A DNA stretch of 11,507 bases from an uncultured Acetatifactor sp. (GCA_948896875.1 CAQUWW010000059.1:1-11507); one strand, 5' to 3'. Shown: positions 1-7,644, numbered from the stretch's first letter. Made by a program: numbers and translations. Notes: generated from the sequence alone by a model not told the origin.

Positions 1-150
1 CAGAATCACCTGATCCAGCAGATCAAACTGGTGAAAAATCAAGGCATTCATATGGAATTTCTCCATAAAATCCAATGCACGACTGACAGTTTCCCATTTC
101 CACATATGATTATTACACATTTCAAATCCGCGAAAGGTTAATCGGCTCAT
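1..150 (-). CDS. Putative TIM-barrel glycoside hydrolase, paralog of the adjacent gene (partial, N-terminus only)
   Basis: Only the first 50 codons are inside the window; the gene continues past the left edge. The ATG at 150 overlaps the TGA of the preceding gene (ATGA, positions 147-150). An AGGAGGAG ribosome binding site lies 4 nt upstream at 155-162, inside the end of that gene. The 50 residues align without gaps to the start of the neighbouring hydrolase with 30 identities, including the shared stretches MWKW, ALDFME and NALIFHQ. This is therefore a second member of the same enzyme family, made by translational coupling from the same mRNA. There is no signal peptide, so a cytoplasmic protein is expected. 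The function is inferred only from the paralog; catalytic residues are outside the window. Confidence 0.8.
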   Translation of the reverse strand, partial: MSRLTFRGFEMCNNHMWKWETVSRALDFMEKFHMNALIFHQFDLLDQVIL

Positions 151-1805
151 AATGCTCCTCCTGTCCTTTTCTCAATATCGGCTGCCAGACACTCTAATTC
201 TCCTGCATCCATCATCCAGTAAACGTAAAACGGATAGTGGCTTCCATCCAGCATTGCTCTGAGCCTGACACAGAACTGCTTTAAGCTTTCCAGATCTTTT
301 TTCAGAGCTTCCAGACCGTCCCCGCAATCCATCCAGTACCCGAATCCAAAATATACCTTTGCAGATAAATAGAATCCTTCCACATAAACCGGGAACAAAT
401 GAAGCATTTCTTTTATATCCTGGCACATCCACTCCGCCACCCCCAAATCCTCAGGGCGGAAAGCCTGGGCCAATGCCCTTGCCATCTCCAGGGCTTCTTT
501 CTTCTCCCTATAAATGATAGCGAGATTGTCCTTCTCAGGTATAATGTCCAGCCTGGACGCTTTGTCCCACTGCCAGCGCTTGTGATAGACATTCATCACA
601 TTATAAATGCTTTGATAGCTATGCTGATACCGGCTGCTGTAACTGAACACATGCCCTCTCACATATAAAGTTTTCAGAATGATTTCCCTGGAAGTTTCCA
701 TAAGGTACATCATCTGTTCCAAAGCATGTTCTCCCGCGGGATATTGAGGGGCGGTCATGGAAGACTCTTCTCTCCACGCAGTATATATTCCATATTTCAG
801 AAATCTCTCGTAAATCTCTTGCTGACTGCAGTCAGGATTCCGGGCATACATGACAGCCCCGATTAAATTCAATAGATTCAGACTGTTAAAACAGCTCCCC
901 TCATCCAACAATTCCCAGTCTGTCCGGTACCAGATTCCGCTGCTCCCATGTTCCAGACAGTATTTCTGCCGATATCTTATGTCCTCCAACAGGCTGCAGG
1001 GGAAGACACCCAGTCCGCAATACTGTCCCCACACATCATATTCAATCCACTTCTCCAGAACCATTTCCTTCTCTATGGCCGGATTATTTGGAAACGTGGG
1101 CCAGAAATCATGAGGTACATTTTTCATGGCCACAACTATTTCTTCGGAGCACTCCTGTGCTGCTTCCACAACCGCATTCTGGGAATCCTTCTCATAGGCA
1201 AAATCTCTTACCACAAGTTTTTTCCCCCGCTCCGCCAGCGGGCCGTGAATCGCCTGCAGATATGCCCCATACCATTCCTTCTCGCTTACTCTTTTACATC
1301 TTTCACAACGGCATTGGCCGGCTGCCATGGAGATCTTGCTCTCCCGGGTGGCAGGGCTGACAATGATTCCTTTGATTTCCGGGAACTTTTCCAGAAGCTC
1401 TGTTATCTTATCCTGAAAAAAAGTAAACCAGAAGGGGTCCGTAGGACAAATATGCCCTTCTTCATTCCTCAAATCGGGAAACTTGTCCAGAATTGCTTCC
1501 GGATACCAGATTTCTTTCACCTCAAGATAAAAGTCAATTTTTCTCCTTTCACATTCTTCCAGCAATCTGGCGAGATATCTTCCGTGGCTTCCAATATTGC
1601 AATAGCGGATCGGCCAGTACGCCCACATTTCTTCTTCGGTAAAATATTTTTCCGGAAGCACTACCTGATCGACGATATCATTTTGATGGAAAATAAGAGC
1701 ATTTATTCCGAATTCCTCCATAAAGTCCAGCGCCTTTTCCACAGACGCCCACTTCCACATACGATTGTTATGGAATTCCAGTCCGATAAATGAAAACGGG
1801 TTCAT
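147..1805 (-). CDS. Putative cytoplasmic TIM-barrel glycoside hydrolase (GH67 / DUF4838-like)
   Basis: A 552-residue protein, probably an intracellular enzyme acting on the sugar brought in by the adjacent ABC importer. The frame is open further upstream to 1928, but that part lies inside the permease gene. The ATG at 1805 has an AGGTG site 5 nt upstream and begins at the residue matching the start of the paralog on the left. The N-terminus reads like the first strand and helix of a TIM barrel. Candidate active-site acids are E95 and E98 (LEVKEIWYP), E155 (ATRESKIS), D296 and E298 (YRTDWE). A Cys cluster, C165-x-C167-x2-C170, follows the SPATRES segment; I recall a similar CxCxxC after a barrel strand in DUF4838-type and GH20-like proteins. 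The middle (KNVPHDFWPTFPNNP, then a GIWYRTDW segment) recalls GH67 alpha-glucuronidases. The family assignment is from memory and uncertain; an enzyme role is likely, the substrate unknown. No signal peptide. Confidence 0.65.
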   Translation of the reverse strand: MNPFSFIGLEFHNNRMWKWASVEKALDFMEEFGINALIFHQNDIVDQVVLPEKYFTEEEMWAYWPIRYCNIGSHGRYLARLLEECERRKIDFYLEVKEIWYPEAILDKFPDLRNEEGHICPTDPFWFTFFQDKITELLEKFPEIKGIIVSPATRESKISMAAGQCRCERCKRVSEKEWYGAYLQAIHGPLAERGKKLVVRDFAYEKDSQNAVVEAAQECSEEIVVAMKNVPHDFWPTFPNNPAIEKEMVLEKWIEYDVWGQYCGLGVFPCSLLEDIRYRQKYCLEHGSSGIWYRTDWELLDEGSCFNSLNLLNLIGAVMYARNPDCSQQEIYERFLKYGIYTAWREESSMTAPQYPAGEHALEQMMYLMETSREIILKTLYVRGHVFSYSSRYQHSYQSIYNVMNVYHKRWQWDKASRLDIIPEKDNLAIIYREKKEALEMARALAQAFRPEDLGVAEWMCQDIKEMLHLFPVYVEGFYLSAKVYFGFGYWMDCGDGLEALKKDLESLKQFCVRLRAMLDGSHYPFYVYWMMDAGELECLAADIEKRTGGAL

Positions 1806-1813
1806 TTTTACAC

Positions 1814-2659
1814 CTATCCTTTCAGTCCGGTAGTAGCAATTCCTTCCACAAAATATTTCTGCATGGTAAAGTAGAATAAAGTACATGGCAGCAGAGACAC
1901 CACACTCATTGCCAGAATCTGATTCCATGCACTGGCAGCGTCCGTATCCATCATCATTCTCAGTCCAAGGGACAAAGTATATTTTTCTACTCCGGATATC
2001 ATAATAAACACATTGAAGAAATCATTCCAATTCCAGATAAACTGAAATACGGCCACGGAAAACAGCACCGGCTTTAAAAGAGGGGCTAAAATACTGAACA
2101 GTATTCTAAACGGTCCGCAGCCATCAATTTTTGCCGCCTCATCCAGTTCCACAGGCAGACCTCGCATGAACTGATATACCATGAAAATATGAAAAGGTGT
2201 GGTTGCAAATAAAGCGGGAATCCAGAACGGCAAATAAGTATTGACCCAGCCAAATCGATTAAACAGCATATACCTGGGTATGATCAACACGGTATTTGGA
2301 AGCATCAGCGTGGACAGCATAACGGCAAACAGCAGCTTATGTCCGGGGAACCGGAACCTGGCAAATCCATACCCCACCAGAGTGGTGGAAATCGTGCTGA
2401 ATACCACCGTGGGAATGACAAGCAGAAACGAATTCTTCATAAAGACCTTGAAACCATACTGCCAGTTGTCCTTCCATCCCAGACGATACCCTTCTAAAGA
2501 AAAATGCCGCGGTAAAAATCCGGTTCCCGATAAAATCTCCTGATTCTCCTTAAAAGATGCAAAAAACATCCATAGCAGCGGATATAGAATAATAAAGCCG
2601 CCTGTGATCAGCACCCCATATTGAATCCATTTCCCTGTCTTTCTTTTTCTCTTGTTCAT
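1814..2659 (-). CDS. Carbohydrate ABC transporter permease, MalG-like (CUT1 family)
   Basis: Inner-membrane permease of a sugar importer, 281 residues from the chosen start. It shows the classic architecture: a short basic N-terminus (NKRKRK), a first membrane segment (GVLITGGFIILYPLLWMFFA), a periplasm-facing loop, several further hydrophobic helices, and the EAA loop near residues 170-190 (ELDEAAKIDG, then a hydrophobic stretch ending LLKP). That loop docks on the transport ATPase. The frame is open from an ATG at 2689, whose ATGA overlaps the stop of the upstream permease. The ATG at 2659 is preceded by GGAAAGGGGG with 6 nt spacing and gives a normal MalG N-terminus, so I prefer it. The stop is 8 nt before the hydrolase start. 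Together with the adjacent MalF-like protein it should form the membrane channel. Confidence 0.9.
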   Translation of the reverse strand: MNKRKRKTGKWIQYGVLITGGFIILYPLLWMFFASFKENQEILSGTGFLPRHFSLEGYRLGWKDNWQYGFKVFMKNSFLLVIPTVVFSTISTTLVGYGFARFRFPGHKLLFAVMLSTLMLPNTVLIIPRYMLFNRFGWVNTYLPFWIPALFATTPFHIFMVYQFMRGLPVELDEAAKIDGCGPFRILFSILAPLLKPVLFSVAVFQFIWNWNDFFNVFIMISGVEKYTLSLGLRMMMDTDAASAWNQILAMSVVSLLPCTLFYFTMQKYFVEGIATTGLKG

Positions 2660-2685
2660 AGACATCCCCCTTTCCGGCAGCCTGT

Positions 2686-3582
2686 TCATGTCCCCTCATC
2701 CTTATAAAAGACCCAGACAGAAGAAGACTTAAAAATAAATACGGTGACCACTGCCATAATCAGGAACAGAACCCAGGACTGCGCACTGGCATATCCCATA
2801 TTCAGATACCGGAATGCATTATCATAAATCATCATGGAATAAACATAAGTGGCATTGGCCGGACCGCCGTTCGTTATCACAAAGGGCAGGGTAAATTCCT
2901 GAAAAGCATTGATCATCTGCATGAGAAGATTAAAAAAAATAATAGGAGACAGCATGGGCAGGGTAATCCGAAAGAAAATTCTGTGAGGAGAAGCTCCGTC
3001 TACCCTGGCAGAGTCATACATATCAGCAGGAATTTGCTGCAGACCCGCCAAAAACAGTACCATAGAGGAGCCAAATTGCCAGACAGATACGAGACTTACT
3101 GTCAGCAACGCCAGATCCGGACTACCCAGCCAATTCAGACCCTTTATATGAAACAAACCCAGAATCTGATTTACCACACCGTCGCTCTTAAACAGAAAGC
3201 GCCAGAGTATGGAAATTGCCACGCTTCCTCCAAATATAGAGGGCAGATAGTATACCGTCCGAAACAAATTGATTCCTCTGACTTTATGGTTCAGAAGCAT
3301 TGCCACCACCAACGCCGACAACAATTTCAGCGGTACTGACATCAGGACATAATTTAAAGTGACGATCATGGAGGGAATTACATCTTTATCCCTCGTAAAC
3401 ATTTTTATGTAATTGCTTAATCCAATCCACCTGCTGCCTCTTAAAGGATTATAGTTCGTAAATGAATAGTATAAAGATTCCAGCAGCGGAAACAGTTGAA
3501 ATACCAGAAAGCCAATCAGCCAGGGCAGAATAAATACCAGACCCCACAGCTGGTATCGTTTTAATTTCTTATGTTTGGACAT
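2686..3582 (-). CDS. Carbohydrate ABC transporter permease, MalF-like (CUT1 family)
   Basis: The partner permease, 298 residues from the chosen start. A basic N-terminus (MSKHKKLKRYQ) is followed by a strong first membrane segment (LWGLVFILPWLIGFLVF) and the typical YYSFTNYNP sequence of CUT1 permeases. The EAA-type loop lies around residues 189-215 (DSARVDGAS, then a segment ending PMLSP). The frame is open to 3684, but those extra 34 residues would overlap the binding-protein gene and do not look like a permease. The ATG at 3582 has AGAGGG six bases upstream, which decides the start. The TGA at 2686-2688 overlaps a possible ATG of the next permease gene. No membrane-fused ATPase domain is present. 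Confidence 0.9.
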   Translation of the reverse strand: MSKHKKLKRYQLWGLVFILPWLIGFLVFQLFPLLESLYYSFTNYNPLRGSRWIGLSNYIKMFTRDKDVIPSMIVTLNYVLMSVPLKLLSALVVAMLLNHKVRGINLFRTVYYLPSIFGGSVAISILWRFLFKSDGVVNQILGLFHIKGLNWLGSPDLALLTVSLVSVWQFGSSMVLFLAGLQQIPADMYDSARVDGASPHRIFFRITLPMLSPIIFFNLLMQMINAFQEFTLPFVITNGGPANATYVYSMMIYDNAFRYLNMGYASAQSWVLFLIMAVVTVFIFKSSSVWVFYKDEGT

Positions 3583-3601
3583 ATACTTCCCTCTATTTCC
3601 G

Positions 3602-3642
3602 GGGCTGCCGCATATAAGTTTCCATATCTGCCGCCGCAGCCC
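3602..3642 (-). promoter_or_regulatory. Intercistronic stem-loop between binding-protein and permease genes
   Basis: In the transcript, GGGCUGC (from 3642 down to 3636) can pair with GCAGCCC (3608 down to 3602), a perfect 7-bp stem with six G-C pairs. Inside it, AUAU pairs with AUAU, extended by two G-U pairs, around an AAAC loop. The structure begins about 31 nt after the binding-protein stop and ends about 10 nt before the permease ribosome binding site. There is no U-run after the stem, so it is not a normal intrinsic terminator. By position it resembles elements that stabilise the abundant binding-protein mRNA, as in malE-malF type operons. The role is inferred. Confidence 0.5.
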
Positions 3643-3673
3643 TCTGTCAATGAAAGATTTTGTTCCTGCAGTA

Positions 3674-5077
3674 TTACTCCTCAAGCGCCTTCAGATCTTC
3701 CAGAACCGCAAGCATATCATCATATAGTCCCTGTCCCGCATCCTCCGGTGTCATCTTGCCATAGATTACTTTTTCGATATAATCCTGCCATAATTTCTCA
3801 AACTCCGCGGTCTGGCTGATACCGTTATCCACGATATTGCTGGCATTCTCCAATGCCACATTCACCGCTTCCGTCACCAACGGATCACTTAAGCCCTCGT
3901 CCGCCAATAATTTCCTTCCGGCCTCCGTGGCCTGTGTGCTGCGGCATTCCTTCAGAATTCGAATGGCTTCCGGCGCAGTAACAAACCAATTGATGAACTC
4001 TGCCGCCTCTTTTACATGTTCGCATTTACTGTTGATTCCAAATAAATTACCTGTACTGACTGTAACACCTGTGTCCAGCATGCCGTCAAAAACAGGACTT
4101 GTACAGACACCATAATTCAAATCCAGAGACTGATAGCGGGAAAAGTTCGTAATATATTTCTGCTGCAGTCCTTCCTCTCCATTGATCCATTTCGGGTTTT
4201 CATTGCTTACGTCCGTATAAAGAGAGGCTGTTTCAAATGGCTCTGTCACTCCCCTGTCCACCATTTCTTTTCCGTAGGCCAAAGCTTCCGCAAACAGCTC
4301 CGGTGTTATATTCAGGGTGTAATCCTCAGAAATCATCTGTGTTCCAATGCGCTGCTTTACATAGCACTTCTGCAGAACCCACATCTCAGGCGCTTCACAG
4401 ACATAGAGATAATGATCCGGATTTTCCTGATGGACTCTTTCGCCGATTTCCAGTAAATTGTCCCAGGTCCAGACAGTATCCTCCGGAATATTGTGCTCTG
4501 CAAAAAAGTCTTTATTGTACAGGAAGCATACGCCTGTCACCCCAAGAGGAAGTCCCAGTAATTTTCCGTCATAGCTGCAGTAATTCTCTAAAAAGCTTTG
4601 ATCAAATGCGCTTAAATCCACATAATCGGTCAAAGTATTCATATCTATCACCGCATCCATGCCAATCGTAAAATCGTAGTACCATCTGTCATTTACCTGA
4701 ATAATATCCGGTGCCGTACCGCTGGCAAGCTGTGTTACAATCTTGTCATAATGACCATTCCAGTCACCATATTCTCCTACCAATTTAATACCCGGATGCT
4801 GCTCCATGTAATAATCCATCGCCGCCAAAGTAGCTTCATGCCTGCCCTCCGGTCCCCACCAGCTTACTCTCAGAGTAATCTCTTCTCCATTGCCGCCTTC
4901 ATCGGCGTCAACGGTCTGCTGACTGCTGTCATCGACATTCGTTTCCCCCTGACTGTTCTCAATTTGCTGTGAGGAGCCCTGAGAACTCTCGCCGCTCTGA
5001 TCGCCGCAGCCGGTCACCATGAACATCGACAATGCCAGTAAAACCGAAATTACTTTCATGCTCTGTCTTTTTTTCAT
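3674..5077 (-). CDS. Sugar ABC transporter substrate-binding lipoprotein (CUT1, MalE-like)
   Basis: A 467-residue extracellular solute-binding protein that captures the carbohydrate and hands it to the two permeases. The N-terminus is a lipoprotein signal: basic MKKRQ, a hydrophobic stretch, then the lipobox V-T-G-C with the lipidated Cys at residue 24. An acidic, Ser/Gln/Asp-rich linker of about 45 residues tethers the domain. The fold signature follows: LRVSWWG, a YMEQHPGIKL segment, then QLASGTAPDIIQ, which is typical of CUT1 binding proteins. Length fits the family. The ATG at 5077 has GGAGG at 5087-5091 with 9-nt spacing. It is the first gene of the operon, facing the regulator pair across a divergent control region. 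The bound sugar cannot be predicted. Confidence 0.93.
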   Translation of the reverse strand: MKKRQSMKVISVLLALSMFMVTGCGDQSGESSQGSSQQIENSQGETNVDDSSQQTVDADEGGNGEEITLRVSWWGPEGRHEATLAAMDYYMEQHPGIKLVGEYGDWNGHYDKIVTQLASGTAPDIIQVNDRWYYDFTIGMDAVIDMNTLTDYVDLSAFDQSFLENYCSYDGKLLGLPLGVTGVCFLYNKDFFAEHNIPEDTVWTWDNLLEIGERVHQENPDHYLYVCEAPEMWVLQKCYVKQRIGTQMISEDYTLNITPELFAEALAYGKEMVDRGVTEPFETASLYTDVSNENPKWINGEEGLQQKYITNFSRYQSLDLNYGVCTSPVFDGMLDTGVTVSTGNLFGINSKCEHVKEAAEFINWFVTAPEAIRILKECRSTQATEAGRKLLADEGLSDPLVTEAVNVALENASNIVDNGISQTAEFEKLWQDYIEKVIYGKMTPEDAGQGLYDDMLAVLEDLKALEE

Positions 5078-5108
5078 GTATCATATCCTCCTTTGTTTTT
5101 GGTAGCTT

Positions 5109-5126
5109 AAGGATAACATCATCCTT
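5109..5126. repeat. Small inverted repeat AAGGAT-N6-ATCCTT upstream of the binding-protein gene
   Basis: Two perfect 6-base arms separated by AACATC. It would sit in the 5' leader of the importer operon, about 17 nt upstream of the ribosome binding site (5087-5091). It could be a short RNA hairpin or half of an operator. With 6-bp arms in AT-rich DNA a chance origin is possible. Confidence 0.3.
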
Positions 5127-5147
5127 CCAAATGCAACAGATACTTAT

Positions 5148-5153
5148 ATTATA
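5148..5153 (-). promoter_or_regulatory. Candidate -10 box (TATAAT) for the importer operon
   Basis: On the minus strand the sequence reads TATAAT, a perfect -10 hexamer about 70 nt upstream of the binding-protein start. The corresponding -35 position (about 17 nt further up) has no TTGACA-like hexamer, as expected for an activator-dependent promoter. The region is very AT-rich, so other -10 choices exist (for example TATAAA on the minus strand around 5187-5192). Confidence 0.35.
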
Positions 5154-5206
5154 TATTTTGTTACTATTATTGTTGTTTTTGAGGAATTTTATAGAAAAAA
5201 TAACCA

Positions 5207-5225
5207 ATACTTTTGAAAAGAGTAT
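5207..5225. promoter_or_regulatory. Near-perfect 19-nt palindrome, candidate regulator binding site
   Basis: The segment starting ATACTTTT and ending AGAGTAT reads almost the same on both strands (one G-T type mismatch in the arms plus a 3-nt centre). It sits midway in the divergent region between the importer and the regulator genes. Related words AGATACTT occur on the plus strand at 5138-5145 and 5253-5260, and AGATACTC on the minus strand at 5220-5227. A binding site for the adjacent AraC-type response regulator is an inference. Confidence 0.35.
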
Positions 5226-5262
5226 CTTTTATTTGTACTGATATTTCATTTTAGATACTTTT

Positions 5263-5271
5263 TGTTATAAT
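5263..5271 (+). promoter_or_regulatory. Extended -10 promoter for the two-component genes
   Basis: TGTTATAAT is a perfect extended -10 (TGn then TATAAT, hexamer at 5266-5271). The -35 position is poor (ATTTCA-like at 5243-5248), which extended -10 promoters tolerate. The start codon at 5292 follows 20 nt after the hexamer, so the leader would be short, with the ribosome binding site AAGGAGAG at 5278-5285. One AGATACTT word (5253-5260) lies just upstream of the -10, so a bound regulator could affect this promoter and allow autoregulation. Confidence 0.55.
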
Positions 5272-5291
5272 AAATCTAAGGAGAGATTATT

Positions 5292-6035
5292 ATGTATAAA
5301 ATCATTTTAGTAGACGATGAAGTTTCTTCCAGAAATGCACTGTGCAATTTTTTCCCATGGAATCAGATTGGATTTGAAGTGGTGAATCAGTTTTCCGACG
5401 GGAAACTGGCTTTAGATTACGTGCGCCGTCATCCCATCGACGTTATTTTCTGTGACATTATCATGCCAAACATGGATGGGCTTATCCTGGCGCAAACCGT
5501 CTATCAGGAAAAGCTCTCCTGTAAAATTGTTTTCCTCAGTGCCTATAAAAAGTTTGATTATGCACAGCAGGCCCTGAAATATGGAGTGCGCAACTATCTG
5601 GTGAAGCCGGCAAAATACAAAGAGCTTGTGGAGGTTTTTCAGCGTCTGAAGCTGGAGATGGATGAAGAGCAGGAACCACCTGAACCGGAAGAAGTAATTT
5701 CCTCTCAAAAAAGGTCCATTTCAGACAAAACCATAGCCGCCGTACAGCATTATATTGCGCAGAACTATAAGGATGCCACTCTGGAAAGCACGGCTGATTA
5801 TGTCAATCTGAATCCAAGTTATCTGAGCCAATATTACTACCAGAAAACGGGGACTCATTTTTCAGATGAACTGCTCCGGATTCGAATGGAACGGGCGGTG
5901 ATATTGCTGGATAATTATCGATATAAAGTCAAAGATGTTAGTGAAATGGTAGGGTATATGAATGCCAAAAATTTTACGAAAGCCTTCAAAAAATATTACG
6001 GAAAACTTCCAACCGAATACAGAAATAACTTATAA
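5292..6035 (+). CDS. Response regulator with AraC-type DNA-binding domain (YesN-like)
   Basis: A 247-residue transcription regulator expected to be phosphorylated by the kinase encoded next and to control the divergent sugar operon. Residues 1-120 form a receiver domain with the acidic pair D8/D9, phospho-acceptor D55 (in FCDIIMPNMDG), switch residue S83 (FLSAY) and K105 (VKP). A short acidic Glu/Pro-rich linker (about 123-135) leads to the AraC/XylS double helix-turn-helix at about 145-247. This shows the first helix pair in LNPSYLSQYYYQKTG and the conserved second one in VGYMNAKNFTKAFKKYYG, ending PTEYRNNL. At 247 residues it is shorter than many YesN proteins, which carry extra middle regions. 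The start is supported by AAGGAGAG six bases upstream. The end overlaps the kinase frame. Confidence 0.93.
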   Translation: MYKIILVDDEVSSRNALCNFFPWNQIGFEVVNQFSDGKLALDYVRRHPIDVIFCDIIMPNMDGLILAQTVYQEKLSCKIVFLSAYKKFDYAQQALKYGVRNYLVKPAKYKELVEVFQRLKLEMDEEQEPPEPEEVISSQKRSISDKTIAAVQHYIAQNYKDATLESTADYVNLNPSYLSQYYYQKTGTHFSDELLRIRMERAVILLDNYRYKVKDVSEMVGYMNAKNFTKAFKKYYGKLPTEYRNNL

Positions 6036-7644
6036 GAAAGCAGAATTCCGCAGATACTTTACACATTATCTGCTCATTCCCGTTCTGTCTCTTCTTGTAT
6101 TTGCAATCTTTTCCAGTGTCCTTGTCCATCATTACATCCGGGAAATGGTGGTGCAGAACAATGCCAGCACAATAAACAGTATGATGGAATACATGGAGCA
6201 GACCTTAAACAATTGTGAACAGTTTAATTATGGATATACCAGCAGCATAGATTTAAATATCATGCTCAAAAATATCTTCTGCAGCGAGACCAAAGACTAT
6301 GAAATAAACAACAGTATATCCGTACTTCAATCCATTATGTTTGCCCAATCCATGCAACCTCATATCCATTCCATTTATATCTACTATAATAATCCTTACG
6401 GCAGGTTTTTAACTGCTGCGGAAAAATATTATTCTTATCTGGATACCTATTATGACACGGAATGGTATACATTATGCCGGGAATATTCCGGGAAATTGCA
6501 GCCTTTCAGTATTTCCCGTACGTTAAAACGCTATGAATTTGAACCAACGGCCACCCCGGTAGTCACTTATTTCATCCCGATCAAAAATACCAGGCAGACG
6601 GAAAGCGCAGGGTACAGTGTAATCAATCTGTCGGCCGATTATCTTCTGGAAACCATAGAAAGCACTCTCCCCTCCCGGGAGGACGGGCAGCTGTTTGCGA
6701 TTCTGAATGAAAAGAACGAAGTACTTCTGCAATCTCCACAGCTGGATTTCTCAGAGACAGCCCTTTCCTCTCCACAGAATCATACTTCTCCTAAAGTCAG
6801 AATTGGAAAAACAAACTTCATTACAACTTTTATGCAATCTGACAAAAATCAGTGGCGTTATTACATTTTTACCCCACAGATCGTTTACTATCGAATTCCT
6901 GTTCTTGTGCTGTCCATCATCCTTTTATTTTTGATCGTGCTGATATGCATAGAGATTCCTCTGGAAACCAAACTGGTTCAGGCGCAACTGACCGAGAGGA
7001 AATATCATATGCAGACTCTGGAACTGCTTGCTTTGCAATCCCAGATCAATCCCCACTTTCTTTTCAATACACTGCACTTTATCAATTGGAGTGTCATTTC
7101 CCTGACAAAAGGTCCCAATGCGGCAAGCGATATGCTTGAGAACCTCTCAACCATATTAAATTATTCCTTAAGAGAACCCATGCGGGCGGTTCTGCTTTCC
7201 GAGGAAATATATAGTACTCTGTGTTATATAAATATTATCAGCGCACGCTTTCCGGAGAGCTTTCTGATTCAGTGGGAATTTAACGAACCGCTCCCCGAAT
7301 TGAAAACGCCTAAATTGCTACTGCAGCCCCTGATTGAAAATTGTATCGTTCATGGTATCCGGAACGAACACTCACTCCTGCATATTTCAGTCCGGATTCA
7401 GGAGACAGAGCATGGCATCCGAATCATCATTGCCGATGACGGTCACGGGATTGAAAGCAACAGCCTGAAGGAAATATGTCGGAAGCTCTCCGATGAATCC
7501 TGCTCTGATACCAGTCATGTAGGCTTATTTAACATTGCCAAAAGGCTCAGATTATTCTACGGAACTGGCTATACCTTAACGATAGACAGCAATGTGGGAG
7601 AGGGGACAACCGTTTCTATCTTCCTGCCTTTTACGGGTATTTGA
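5962..7644 (+). CDS. Sensor histidine kinase, YesM-like (His_kinase/HATPase)
   Basis: A 560-residue membrane sensor pairing with the regulator upstream. TM1 is about residues 36-55, followed by an extracytoplasmic region of roughly 255 residues, large enough for a Cache-type ligand-binding domain, and TM2 at about 312-333. The kinase core has the family H-box QINPHFLFNTL with phospho-acceptor H365, N-box ENCIVHG (N460), the ATP-binding motif D492-x-G-x-G, and a G2-type HVGLFNIAKRL. This is the LytS/YesM (PF06580) type. Only about 30 residues separate TM2 from the H-box, too little for a standard HAMP domain. The only in-frame ATG before TM1 is at 5962, with AGGG 7 nt upstream, giving a 74-nt out-of-frame overlap with the regulator gene. 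Translation is probably coupled. The exact start is less certain than the identity. Confidence 0.9.
   Translation: MPKILRKPSKNITENFQPNTEITYKKAEFRRYFTHYLLIPVLSLLVFAIFSSVLVHHYIREMVVQNNASTINSMMEYMEQTLNNCEQFNYGYTSSIDLNIMLKNIFCSETKDYEINNSISVLQSIMFAQSMQPHIHSIYIYYNNPYGRFLTAAEKYYSYLDTYYDTEWYTLCREYSGKLQPFSISRTLKRYEFEPTATPVVTYFIPIKNTRQTESAGYSVINLSADYLLETIESTLPSREDGQLFAILNEKNEVLLQSPQLDFSETALSSPQNHTSPKVRIGKTNFITTFMQSDKNQWRYYIFTPQIVYYRIPVLVLSIILLFLIVLICIEIPLETKLVQAQLTERKYHMQTLELLALQSQINPHFLFNTLHFINWSVISLTKGPNAASDMLENLSTILNYSLREPMRAVLLSEEIYSTLCYINIISARFPESFLIQWEFNEPLPELKTPKLLLQPLIENCIVHGIRNEHSLLHISVRIQETEHGIRIIIADDGHGIESNSLKEICRKLSDESCSDTSHVGLFNIAKRLRLFYGTGYTLTIDSNVGEGTTVSIFLPFTGI

Noticed and set aside
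948..1793. Open plus-strand frame of 281 codons antisense to the TIM-barrel gene
   Set aside because: Composition is unlike a protein (rich in Phe, His, Pro, Ser), there is no ribosome binding site, and it mirrors a well-supported gene.
1806..1928. N-terminal extension of the TIM-barrel protein
   Set aside because: The extra 41 residues overlap the permease gene and are absent from the paralog; the ATG at 1805 has its own ribosome binding site.
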